From: Porphyromonadaceae bacterium UBA7180
GTDB lineage: Bacteria > Bacteroidota > Bacteroidia > Bacteroidales > Muribaculaceae
Assembly: GCA_002491165.1 (NCBI GenBank)
Contig: DKVK01000098.1
Span: 1 to 12,666 of the forward strand
Length of the DNA stretch: 12,666 bases
Reading direction: 5' to 3'
A program made the position numbers and the translations under genes. Position 1 is the stretch's first letter; the number at the start of each line of letters is the position of its first letter. The notes under the pieces were generated by a model. The model was given only the letters and a program-made list of their open reading frames with translations. It made no database searches and was not told the origin of the DNA. Shown here piece by piece: positions 7,204 to 12,666 of the stretch.

Positions 7204-8471
7204 TGTTTTAATACGTAGTTAAAGTAGAAGTCGCGGACGTCCTTCCAGTGGTAGAACGGATAGAGGTCGGTCTTCACGGGGATGGCGGTCTCCACTTCGT
7301 TGAGCAGGAACTTCACCAGCACGTCGCCGGGCTTCTTCGGGTTCTTGAAGAACACGAGTTGCACGTTCCCGGCCATAGGCGCTATCTTGAAGTTACTGAA
7401 CACTTTATAGATAGAGTCAGGCTCGGTTTCCCGCCCGTGGCACCCCTCCAGCCGCAGCAAACCGGCCAGCGGCATGAGGTTGCCGTCATGGCCGAAACGG
7501 AGCGCCACGGAGGGCGTCTTGGACACCAGCGCGGTGTCGGCGGTCTCTATGATATTACGCAGGCAGTTGGCGGCGTTGCCGAGCACGAGGCCGCCGTTGC
7601 CCGGATAATTGCCGTCTATGACGTAATTGTTATAATTGGTACACTGCCAGATGTCGAACACCTCTTCCGGCTCGAAGATGTCGTAGAAGGAAATCGGCGT
7701 CTCCATGTCCTGCATGTCCACGGCCACCCAGTAGAGTCCCCACATCAGGTCGCGCGGGTTCACGCGGTCGCGCACGTAAGCGGGGTCGGAGAAGAGGGAG
7801 GCCATAAGGCGGTCGGGGCGCACGTGCGCGTCCTCGAACTTGCGGTAGCGTATCTTCCAGTCGCCGCCGCAGTATGCGTTCGACTCGGGGCTGTGATAGT
7901 TGAGGTACTGCATATAGCGGTCGGCGGACTGCCGGTCGGTGCGCAACTGCGGGTTCAGCTCTTTCAGGCGTTCGCAGAAGGCGTCCATGCTCAGCACGCA
8001 GCGCACCACCGTGGTGGAACGCGCCGACACGGGCGTGCGTCCCTTGAACACTTCGGGGTAATCCCTGACCATGCGTTCGGCTATCCCGCGGTGCTGGCGC
8101 ACACCCAGGGGCGTCAGGGCACCGCCGAGGCCGTCGGCTTCCTTTATCACGGTGTCGAGGCGGCAGAGCACGTCCAGTCCGAGCGGCGTGAGGGCACCGG
8201 CCTGGCGCGCGCGGCGCAGCACGTCGCGGGCGTTCTTATAGTCCGCGTCGCTGATGAGGTAACGCGAGCCGTGGCGCCCGTAGTGGCTGATATGGAAGGG
8301 TTTATAACCTTTCGGCGGAGGCGTGGGATGCGTCTCCCGCGTAGGGTAGGCATAGTAGACTCCACCGGCCTTGTCGAGGTTACCGAGCACCTCCTCGCGT
8401 GTGGTCTGAGCCATCAGCGGGAGCGCCAGCGCAAGGCAGAGGAGTGCAAATATCCGTTTTAGTTTCTTCAT
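7200..8471 (-). CDS. Exported histidine acid phosphatase (histidine phosphatase branch 2)
   Basis: The 423-residue protein starts with a clear signal peptide (MKKLKRIFALLCLALALPLMA, cut likely after Ala21). The phosphatase signature is HYGRHGSRYL (63-72), with Arg66 and the nucleophile His67. The second active-site element is GHDGNL (327-332), giving His328-Asp329. An arginine-containing block, SARSTTVVR (149-157), is also typical of the fold. The family includes acid phosphatases, phytases and the MINPP-type inositol polyphosphate phosphatases known from Bacteroides; the HD rather than HAE motif leaves the substrate open. It probably works in the periplasm or outside. It begins 27 nt after the DUF3843 gene and overlaps tsaD by 4 nt. 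Confidence 0.88.
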   Translation of the reverse strand: MKKLKRIFALLCLALALPLMAQTTREEVLGNLDKAGGVYYAYPTRETHPTPPPKGYKPFHISHYGRHGSRYLISDADYKNARDVLRRARQAGALTPLGLDVLCRLDTVIKEADGLGGALTPLGVRQHRGIAERMVRDYPEVFKGRTPVSARSTTVVRCVLSMDAFCERLKELNPQLRTDRQSADRYMQYLNYHSPESNAYCGGDWKIRYRKFEDAHVRPDRLMASLFSDPAYVRDRVNPRDLMWGLYWVAVDMQDMETPISFYDIFEPEEVFDIWQCTNYNNYVIDGNYPGNGGLVLGNAANCLRNIIETADTALVSKTPSVALRFGHDGNLMPLAGLLRLEGCHGRETEPDSIYKVFSNFKIAPMAGNVQLVFFKNPKKPGDVLVKFLLNEVETAIPVKTDLYPFYHWKDVRDFYFNYVLKQ

Positions 8472-8498
8472 AACTATCTAAGAATCATTTAGTCCATA

Positions 8499-9704
8499 TT
8501 AGTCGCCACGGTAATAAAGCTGGAGGTAGACGCGGGCTATGAAGTCGGCGTTATCACGGACGAGGGCTGTGTCCTCCGTCCCCGGGAAGGCGGCGTCGGG
8601 GAGCCAACCGTTCTTGACCACGAGGGCGCGGAGGTCGGGCGGACAGAGGCCGCGCATCCACAGCAGCCGGAAGGCGTTCCCGCGGGCGAAGTCTTTGTCA
8701 TACAGCGGGTTCTGCGGGTCGGCGATACACTTTCCGCAATTGGCCGACAGCAGCAGCCCTTTCTCGCGGTTCACCATGGCCACGAAGTCCGTGTGCTCCT
8801 TGAAGGCGGGGAGGTGTTCCTCCTCCTTGCCCCACCCCAAAGCGTCGATAAGGAAGGCGTTAAGCTCCCTGTAAGTGGCGAAGTATGCAATGTCGCGTCC
8901 GCCGGTGGCCTGGCGGAAACGGAGGTAATAGGGATGCGGTTCATCCTTAGGTTTCGGGGCGCGTGTCCTGGGGAGCCGTCCCTGCACATATAGCGCCACC
9001 CATTCGCTGACATATAGCGCCAGCGGCCCGGTGGGTTCCTCCTGCATAGCCTCCTCGAATCGCAGCCGTATCTCCTCTTCGCGGTTCTTGGCGTGCGGGT
9101 CTATGGAGTTCAGGATACCGGCGGCGGTCACCGTAAAGGCGGGCGACGAGAGGTAGCAGCGCATGAAGAGCCACTGCCCGAGGTCTAAGAGGGTTTCGCG
9201 GTCGCCGGGGTCGTGGAGTTCCAGTTCGCGGCCGAAGTTATAGCCCACGGGCATCGGGGCTTCCTCGTAGGCGGCTTCGAGGCGGTCATAGAGGATGCGC
9301 GACAGCTCCGTCAGGCGCTCGTCCAGCGGGTAGAGGAGGCGCAGCGAGGGGTCGGTCAGCGCCAGGGCATACCATGTCATGAAACGCACGTCGGCGAGGT
9401 TCAGCTCGCAATCCATATAATCCTCGCCGCAGGGATAGAACGGCAGCGGGCGGCCGTACAGACGGCGGTTCTCCCCGATGAAGCCGTGCCACAGCCCCGA
9501 GTCGCAGATAACGTCCTGATAATACCCTATGAGGCAGATACACAGCTTCTTGACGGTATGCGGGTCAGCGTCTTTGAGGAGGCGTGACTCTTCGGTCAAC
9601 ACGTAAAGCTGACAGCAAAGGTCGTAATAAAAGCGGTCGGTTTCCTGCTCCGAGGGGTAGGAAGGCTGGTAAAAAAGGAACTCCTTGAATGAAATTTTCT
9701 CCAT
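8499..9704 (-). CDS. DUF3843-like protein of unknown function
   Basis: This 401-residue protein has no signal peptide or membrane helix, so it is probably cytoplasmic. I recognise it as resembling DUF3843, a Bacteroidales family, chiefly from the N-terminal half: ICLIGYYQDVICDSGLWHGF (55-74) and YGRPLPFYP (83-91), then an acidic stretch before ADVRFMTWYALAL. The C-terminal part (from about 255) is a separate-looking region with LSANCGKCIADPQNPLYD, which has a Cys-x-x-Cys pair. No catalytic motif is recognised and I assign no function. It is the first gene of the cluster, with a promoter-like sequence 52 nt upstream of its ATG, and the phosphatase gene follows after 27 nt. Confidence 0.75.
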   Translation of the reverse strand: MEKISFKEFLFYQPSYPSEQETDRFYYDLCCQLYVLTEESRLLKDADPHTVKKLCICLIGYYQDVICDSGLWHGFIGENRRLYGRPLPFYPCGEDYMDCELNLADVRFMTWYALALTDPSLRLLYPLDERLTELSRILYDRLEAAYEEAPMPVGYNFGRELELHDPGDRETLLDLGQWLFMRCYLSSPAFTVTAAGILNSIDPHAKNREEEIRLRFEEAMQEEPTGPLALYVSEWVALYVQGRLPRTRAPKPKDEPHPYYLRFRQATGGRDIAYFATYRELNAFLIDALGWGKEEEHLPAFKEHTDFVAMVNREKGLLLSANCGKCIADPQNPLYDKDFARGNAFRLLWMRGLCPPDLRALVVKNGWLPDAAFPGTEDTALVRDNADFIARVYLQLYYRGD

Positions 9705-9755
9705 AATGGCGCACGGTTAAGACGGCCGGCAACGGGGAGCGCCGCCAACTAAGTG

Positions 9756-9790
9756 CAAAGTTAATAAAAAATCCCGTGAAAATAAAACAA
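9756..9790 (-). promoter_or_regulatory. Bacteroidota-type promoter for the DUF3843-to-kinase cluster
   Basis: Read on the minus strand, 9763-9756 is TAACTTTG, an exact match to the TAnnTTTG -7 element of Bacteroidota promoters. Upstream, 9790-9788 is TTG, a candidate for the -33 element, separated by 24 nt of T-rich sequence; this gap is longer than the usual spacing. Transcription would start near 9750, leaving a leader of about 45 nt before the ATG at 9704. A closely similar element lies before the glycosyltransferase gene. Confidence 0.65.
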
Positions 9791-9808
9791 TCGGCGAAAA
9801 AAGTGGAA

Positions 9809-9859
9809 TATGGAACGGGGGCATGGCGGTCTTATGGAACGGGGGCATTCCTGCCCCCG
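9809..9859. repeat. Two direct 16-bp copies, the second opening into a hairpin
   Basis: TATGGAACGGGGGCAT occurs at 9809-9824 and again at 9833-9848, 24 nt apart, with no mismatch. The second copy runs into an 8-bp hairpin: 9840-9847 (CGGGGGCA) pairs with 9852-9859 (TGCCCCCG) around a TTCC loop. A diverged copy (TATGGAACGTGGCAT) lies at 12555-12569. All copies lie upstream of a minus-strand promoter. Confidence 0.7.
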
Positions 9860-9910
9860 CATAGAGCCGCGGCAGCCGCTTATGGGGCGGAGGCCTCCCG
9901 GCCTCCGTAA

Positions 9911-9948
9911 ATGACGAACCGCGTAGCCAAGGGGCGGAGGAACGTCAT
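9911..9948. repeat. Additional hairpin in the left spacer of the nested repeat
   Basis: ATGACG (9911-9916) pairs with CGTCAT (9943-9948), and inside it CCGC (9919-9922) pairs with GCGG (9934-9937). It lies immediately after the outer left module and has no counterpart in the right spacer, so it breaks the symmetry of the array. Confidence 0.5.
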
Positions 9949-10007
9949 GTGGGTATATCTATTGTAGCCTGAAATTGCGTCAGCGCCTCCGTTAGGAGGC
10001 AGATTTC

Positions 10008-10035
10008 CCGTAGCCCCGTACGCCGCCAGGCGTGC
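10008..10035. repeat. Core hairpin of the middle repeat, left copy
   Basis: CCCCGTACGCC (10014-10024) pairs with GGCGTGCGGGG (10029-10039) around a GCCA loop, an 11-bp stem with a single G-T pair. The inverted copy at 10169-10196 is identical over 28 nt. On the opposite strand of each copy the G-T pair would become A-C, so the element has an orientation: the left copy is read on the plus strand and the right copy on the minus strand. Confidence 0.7.
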
Positions 10036-10168
10036 GGGGTAAGAGGCAATACACAATATATAGCCTCCGGAGGAGGCTGATTTACAATCATTTATACCTC
10101 CAATAGCTCTTCCTGATGTAAATCGGCCTCCTCCGGAGGCCTGTGCTGACGCGTGCCTCGCTACCCCC

Positions 10169-10196
10169 GCACGCCTGGCGGCGTACGGGGCTACGG
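10169..10196. repeat. Core hairpin of the middle repeat, right (inverted) copy
   Basis: This is the exact reverse complement of 10008-10035. The flanking bases also match, except that the right copy has five C residues (10164-10168) where the mirror image predicts four. The inverted placement lets the two copies pair in a long cruciform or long-range RNA stem as an alternative to the local hairpins. Confidence 0.7.
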
Positions 10197-10345
10197 ATAA
10201 ATCTGCCTCCTACGGAGGCGCTACGCAATACATATACGGCAAACTATTGGCTTATACTTCAGGAACTTTGGTTAACCAAAATGCACATATACTTATGACC
10301 GGCTTTTACGGAGGCCGGGAGGCCTCCGCCCCCGTGGCTGCGCGG

Positions 10346-11671
10346 TTACTTGCCGAAGCGGAGCGGCATGGCGGCGTCCCCGTTCTCGCCGAAGGGATAT
10401 ACACGACGGCCGTTCACGTATGTTTCCGACACCTTGTGGCTGAACGTCTCCCCCTCGAAGGGGGACCAGCCGCATTTGCTCAGGATGCTCTCTCGCGTAA
10501 CCTCGGAGGGTGTTTCCCCGACTATGACAAGGTCGGCGTAATAGCCGGGACGCAGGAAGCCGCGGCGCTCTATACCAAAGAGTTGCGCGGGGTTGTGGCA
10601 CATCAGCTCCACGACCCTTTCGAGGCTCCACCAGCCGCGCCGGGCACCTTCGAGCATACACGGCAGCGAGAACTGCACGAGCGGGATTCCGGAGGCGGCG
10701 TGCAGGGCGTCCCCCTCCTTGTCCTGGGGGAGATGCGGCGCGTGGTCGGTGGAGACGACGTCTATCAGCCCGTCGCGGACGGCACGGCGCAGCGCGTCGC
10801 GGTGCTCGGCTCCCTTCACCGCAGGGTTGCACTTAATCTTGGCGCCGAGGCGGTCGTAATCGCGGTCGGAAAACCATAGGTGCTGCACGCACACCTCGCC
10901 CGTTATCTGTTTCTCCGCCAGAGGGACAGAGGGGGTCAGGAACTCCAATTCCCCGGCGGTGGAGATATGGCAGACGTGGAGGCGGGTGCCGTGTCTGCGG
11001 GCGCGCTCCACGGCCTTGCGGGTACACTCGCGGCAGGCTTCGGCGGAGCGTATCCGGGCGTGCTCGCGCATCGGGATTCCGCCTTCGGGATACTTTTCAC
11101 GAGCGATGGCGGCGTTGCGGTTTATGATAGCCTGGTCTTCGCTGTGGACGGATATGCGCCGCGGCAAACGGAAGATGCGGTCAAGGTATTCCTCGTCCTC
11201 CACCTGCATACCGCCCGTGGAGGCGCCGAGGAAGAGCTTCACGCCCGGCACGCGGCTGTAATCGGCGGTTGCCAGCACATCGAGGTTATCGCGCGTGGCA
11301 CCTATATAGAAGGAGTAATTGACGAGTGAATCCCCGGCGGCGCGGCGGAACTTGTCATCAAGCGCCTCCCGGGTGACGGTCTGCGGCACGCAGTTGGGCA
11401 TGTCGAAGTATGAGGTGACGCCCCCGGCGGCGGCGGCGCGGCTCTCGCTGCGTATGTCGGCTTTGGCGGTGAGTCCGGGTTCGCGGAAGTGCACGTGCGT
11501 GTCGATGACGCCCGGCATGAGGAGGCGTCCGCCCAGGTCGCGTGCGGGCAGGTCGCCATGGTAATCGCCCGCGCCCACTTCTATAATATAAGGAGGGTCC
11601 ACGGCCACGAATCCGCGGTAAAGCTTCCCCTCGTTCAGGATGCGCGCGTCGGCAAGTACGAATGCTCCCAT
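10346..11671 (-). CDS. pyrC: Dihydroorotase
   Basis: The 441-residue protein is a cyclic amidohydrolase that converts N-carbamoyl-aspartate to dihydroorotate in pyrimidine synthesis. Metal and catalytic motifs are present in order: DTHVHFREPG (57-66) with His59 and His61, VKLFLG with Lys145 as the likely carboxylated lysine, SVHSED with His176, LHVCHIS with His235, and STDHAPH (307-313) with Asp309. The length and motif set fit the class I, Zn-dependent type common in Bacteroidota. I chose ATG 11671, which starts MGAFVLADARIL and lies 7 nt after the glycosyltransferase stop. An upstream start at 11722 would overlap that gene and adds 17 unfamily-like residues. The paired order mannose synthase then dihydroorotase indicates one operon, though no pathway link is obvious. 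Confidence 0.95.
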   Translation of the reverse strand: MGAFVLADARILNEGKLYRGFVAVDPPYIIEVGAGDYHGDLPARDLGGRLLMPGVIDTHVHFREPGLTAKADIRSESRAAAAGGVTSYFDMPNCVPQTVTREALDDKFRRAAGDSLVNYSFYIGATRDNLDVLATADYSRVPGVKLFLGASTGGMQVEDEEYLDRIFRLPRRISVHSEDQAIINRNAAIAREKYPEGGIPMREHARIRSAEACRECTRKAVERARRHGTRLHVCHISTAGELEFLTPSVPLAEKQITGEVCVQHLWFSDRDYDRLGAKIKCNPAVKGAEHRDALRRAVRDGLIDVVSTDHAPHLPQDKEGDALHAASGIPLVQFSLPCMLEGARRGWWSLERVVELMCHNPAQLFGIERRGFLRPGYYADLVIVGETPSEVTRESILSKCGWSPFEGETFSHKVSETYVNGRRVYPFGENGDAAMPLRFGK

Positions 11672-11678
11672 AGTGCCG

Positions 11679-12404
11679 TCAGAGTTTACCGGTGAGGGCT
11701 TTCCAGCGCAGTTTGATGACACCGAAGACGGCCTCGCCGAAGATGGAGCCGTTCATCTTGCTCGTCCCCAGCACGCGGTTCACGAACACGATGGGTATCT
11801 CCACGATTTTCAGCTTCTTGCGGAACACGCGGAACTTCATCTCTATCTGGAATGCGTACCCCTTGAACTGAATCCTGCCGAGGTCCACGGCGCGCAGTGT
11901 CTCCGCACGGTAGCATACGAACCCGGCGGTAGAGTCGCGCAGCGGCATCCCGGTGACCAGCCTCACGTATGCCGAGGCGTAGTATGACATCAGGACGCGC
12001 CCCATAGGCCAGTTCACCACGTTGACGCCCGAGACGTAGCGCGAGCCTATGGACATGTCGGCGCCCTCCTCCTTGCAGGCATGGTAGAGGCGCGTGAGGT
12101 CGTCGGGGTTGTGCGAGAAGTCGGCGTCCATCTCTATCACGAAGCCGTATCCGCGCTCCAGCGCCCACCTGAACCCGAGGATGTATGCGGTGCCGAGGCC
12201 GAGTTTCCCCTTCCGCTCCAGCAGGTGTATGCGCCCGGGATAGCGCTCCATGGCACGGCGCACCGCCGCGGCTGTCCCGTCGGGCGAATTGTCGTCTATG
12301 ACAAGAACATCGAACCCGTCGGGCTTCTCCATGACGGTGTCGAGCATCTTAGGGATATTCTCTATCTCGTTGTAAGTAGGTATGATAACAACGACGTCAC
12401 TCAT
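11679..12404 (-). CDS. Polyprenol monophosphomannose synthase-like GT2 glycosyltransferase
   Basis: This 241-residue family 2 glycosyltransferase resembles dolichol-phosphate mannose synthase (DPM1), which moves mannose from GDP-mannose to a polyprenyl phosphate at the inner membrane surface. The GT-A fold motifs are IIPTYNEIENI (7-17), VIDDNSPDGT (35-44), the metal-binding EMDADFSHNP (91-100) with Asp93 and Asp95, and GSRYVSG (120-126). The late FVNRVLGTSKM region is also family-typical. There is no C-terminal membrane domain, so it is the short DPM1 form. The donor sugar is inferred from family resemblance. It is first in its operon, with a promoter-like element about 90 nt upstream and dihydroorotase 7 nt downstream. 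Confidence 0.9.
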   Translation of the reverse strand: MSDVVVIIPTYNEIENIPKMLDTVMEKPDGFDVLVIDDNSPDGTAAAVRRAMERYPGRIHLLERKGKLGLGTAYILGFRWALERGYGFVIEMDADFSHNPDDLTRLYHACKEEGADMSIGSRYVSGVNVVNWPMGRVLMSYYASAYVRLVTGMPLRDSTAGFVCYRAETLRAVDLGRIQFKGYAFQIEMKFRVFRKKLKIVEIPIVFVNRVLGTSKMNGSIFGEAVFGVIKLRWKALTGKL

Positions 12405-12492
12405 CTTTGCAAAGTATGCTAAAAGTAAGGAAACCGGGCGCCCCGGGACACGGTGTGCATCGGCGCGTTCCTCCGGTCGGGATTTACGGTTG

Positions 12493-12528
12493 CAAAGTTA
12501 ATGAAAAAATACGGGAGAAATAAACAAA
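12493..12528 (-). promoter_or_regulatory. Bacteroidota-type promoter for the glycosyltransferase-pyrC operon
   Basis: On the minus strand 12500-12493 reads TAACTTTG (-7 element TAnnTTTG) and 12528-12525 reads TTTG (-33 element), 24 nt apart. The sequence between is T-rich and strikingly similar to that of the promoter at 9756-9790, with the same 24-nt gap. The predicted start near 12486 gives a leader of about 80 nt. That leader contains a 5-bp GC hairpin (12434-12438 with 12442-12446). Confidence 0.7.
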
Positions 12529-12554
12529 TCGCCAAAAAAAATTCTTCACCGCGT

Positions 12555-12605
12555 TATGGAACGTGGCATGAATTCCTGCGCCCCATGACCGTACGCACCG
12601 TACGC
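12555..12605. repeat. Diverged upstream repeat copy and a 9-bp tandem duplication
   Basis: TATGGAACGTGGCAT (12555-12569) is a diverged copy of the direct repeat at 9809-9848. A little further, ACCGTACGC occurs twice in tandem (12588-12596 and 12597-12605), followed by a related ACCGCACCG. The remaining bases to the window end (12606-12666) are pyrimidine-rich with no gene seen. The next gene lies outside the window. Confidence 0.55.
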
Positions 12606-12666
12606 ACCGCACCGTCGTATTTTCTATAATACCCCCTGTATCCCCCCGTATCCTCCCTTTTATATA

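Larger units (their letters stand above)
9884..10332. repeat. Nested mirror-image inverted repeat of about 450 bp (REP/BIME-like cluster)
   Basis: Three pairs of inverted segments sit inside one another around a centre near 10101. The outer pair is 9884-9911 with 10305-10332, a perfect 28-bp inverted match. The middle pair is 9977-10041 with 10162-10226, 65 nt each, nearly identical apart from four small indels or changes, and containing a perfect 28-nt core (10008-10035 with 10169-10196). The inner pair is 10061-10085 with 10118-10142, 25 nt with about three differences, around a 32-nt loop. Each segment is itself a small hairpin. The spacers (9912-9976 and 10227-10304) are not mirrored. I infer a cluster of palindromic repeats or a non-autonomous mobile element; no transposase is in the window. 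Confidence 0.85.
9705..10345. other. 641-bp non-coding gap between two minus-strand operons
   Basis: No plausible gene is present on either strand; open frames crossing it read through GC-rich hairpins and into antisense of dihydroorotase. From the DUF3843 side it contains a promoter (9756-9790), a direct repeat with hairpin (9809-9859), then a nested inverted repeat (9884-10332) that ends 14 nt before the dihydroorotase stop. The hairpin nearest that gene is not followed by a T-run on the minus strand, so no classical terminator is evident for the pyrC operon. Confidence 0.7.

Noticed and set aside
7248..8462. Plus-strand open frame of 404 codons
   Set aside because: It lies entirely antisense to the phosphatase, which has a signal peptide and catalytic motifs. 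High GC favours such shadow frames.
9884..10332. CRISPR array
   Set aside because: Units are inverted rather than direct, are unequal in length and have no regular unique spacers; no cas genes are near.
10305..10332. Intrinsic terminator for the dihydroorotase transcript
   Set aside because: The stem is strong, but on the minus strand it is followed by TAAAAG rather than a T-run.
10247..10879. Plus-strand open frame of 210 codons starting inside the nested repeat
   Set aside because: It reads through the repeat module and then antisense to the clearly real dihydroorotase gene, and the product resembles no family.
12405..12417. Promoter -7 element at CTTTGCAAAG beside the glycosyltransferase start
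   Set aside because: On the minus strand it reads TACTTTG, one base short of TAnnTTTG, and it touches the start codon. The element at 12493-12500 is a far better match.

Overview
The window looks like chromosome from a high-GC member of the Bacteroidales (phylum Bacteroidota). Three things point there: a small DUF4295-type protein directly behind ribosomal protein L33, minus-strand promoters whose -7 element reads TAACTTTG (the Bacteroidota TAnnTTTG form), and gene families typical of the group (DUF3843, periplasmic GH35 beta-galactosidase, branch-2 histidine phosphatase). I cannot name a genus from sequence alone. I see no CRISPR array, phage genes, transposase, toxin-antitoxin pair, tRNA or rRNA.

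Layout. The left edge, on the plus strand, holds the tail of rpmG (L33), a complete 49-residue DUF4295 gene and a likely intrinsic terminator. An intergenic stretch with a GC-rich hairpin module follows, then a 793-residue secreted GH35 beta-galactosidase with its own strong terminator near 2972-3010. From 3082 to 9704 everything is on the minus strand and reads as one co-directional cluster. In transcription order it is DUF3843 protein, secreted histidine acid phosphatase, tsaD (4-nt ATGA overlap with the phosphatase), a CinA-family NMN-amidase protein lacking the usual first domain, a YqgE/AlgH protein, and a membrane Ser/Thr kinase. A likely promoter lies at 9756-9790. Further upstream a second minus-strand operon, with its own promoter at 12493-12528, encodes a polyprenol-phosphate mannose synthase and, 7 nt later, dihydroorotase.

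The most unusual part is the 640-bp gap between the two minus-strand operons (9705-10345). It holds a nested, mirror-image inverted repeat of about 450 bp (9884-10332) around a centre near 10101. Three pairs of inverted segments are stacked inside each other: a perfect 28-bp outer pair, a 65-nt middle pair and a 25-nt inner pair. Each segment is itself a short hairpin. A diverged copy of the outer module lies alone at 391-420 in the other large intergenic gap. This looks like a cluster of REP/BIME-like palindromic elements or a non-autonomous mobile repeat, and is the best candidate here for something undescribed.

Most genes are housekeeping: tRNA t6A modification (tsaD), pyridine nucleotide salvage (CinA C-terminal domain), pyrimidine synthesis (dihydroorotase), lipid-linked mannose supply (GT2) and translation (L33, DUF4295). 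The beta-galactosidase and the histidine phosphatase are exported enzymes that probably release sugars and phosphate outside the cytoplasm. The links between genes within each cluster are inferred from spacing only.
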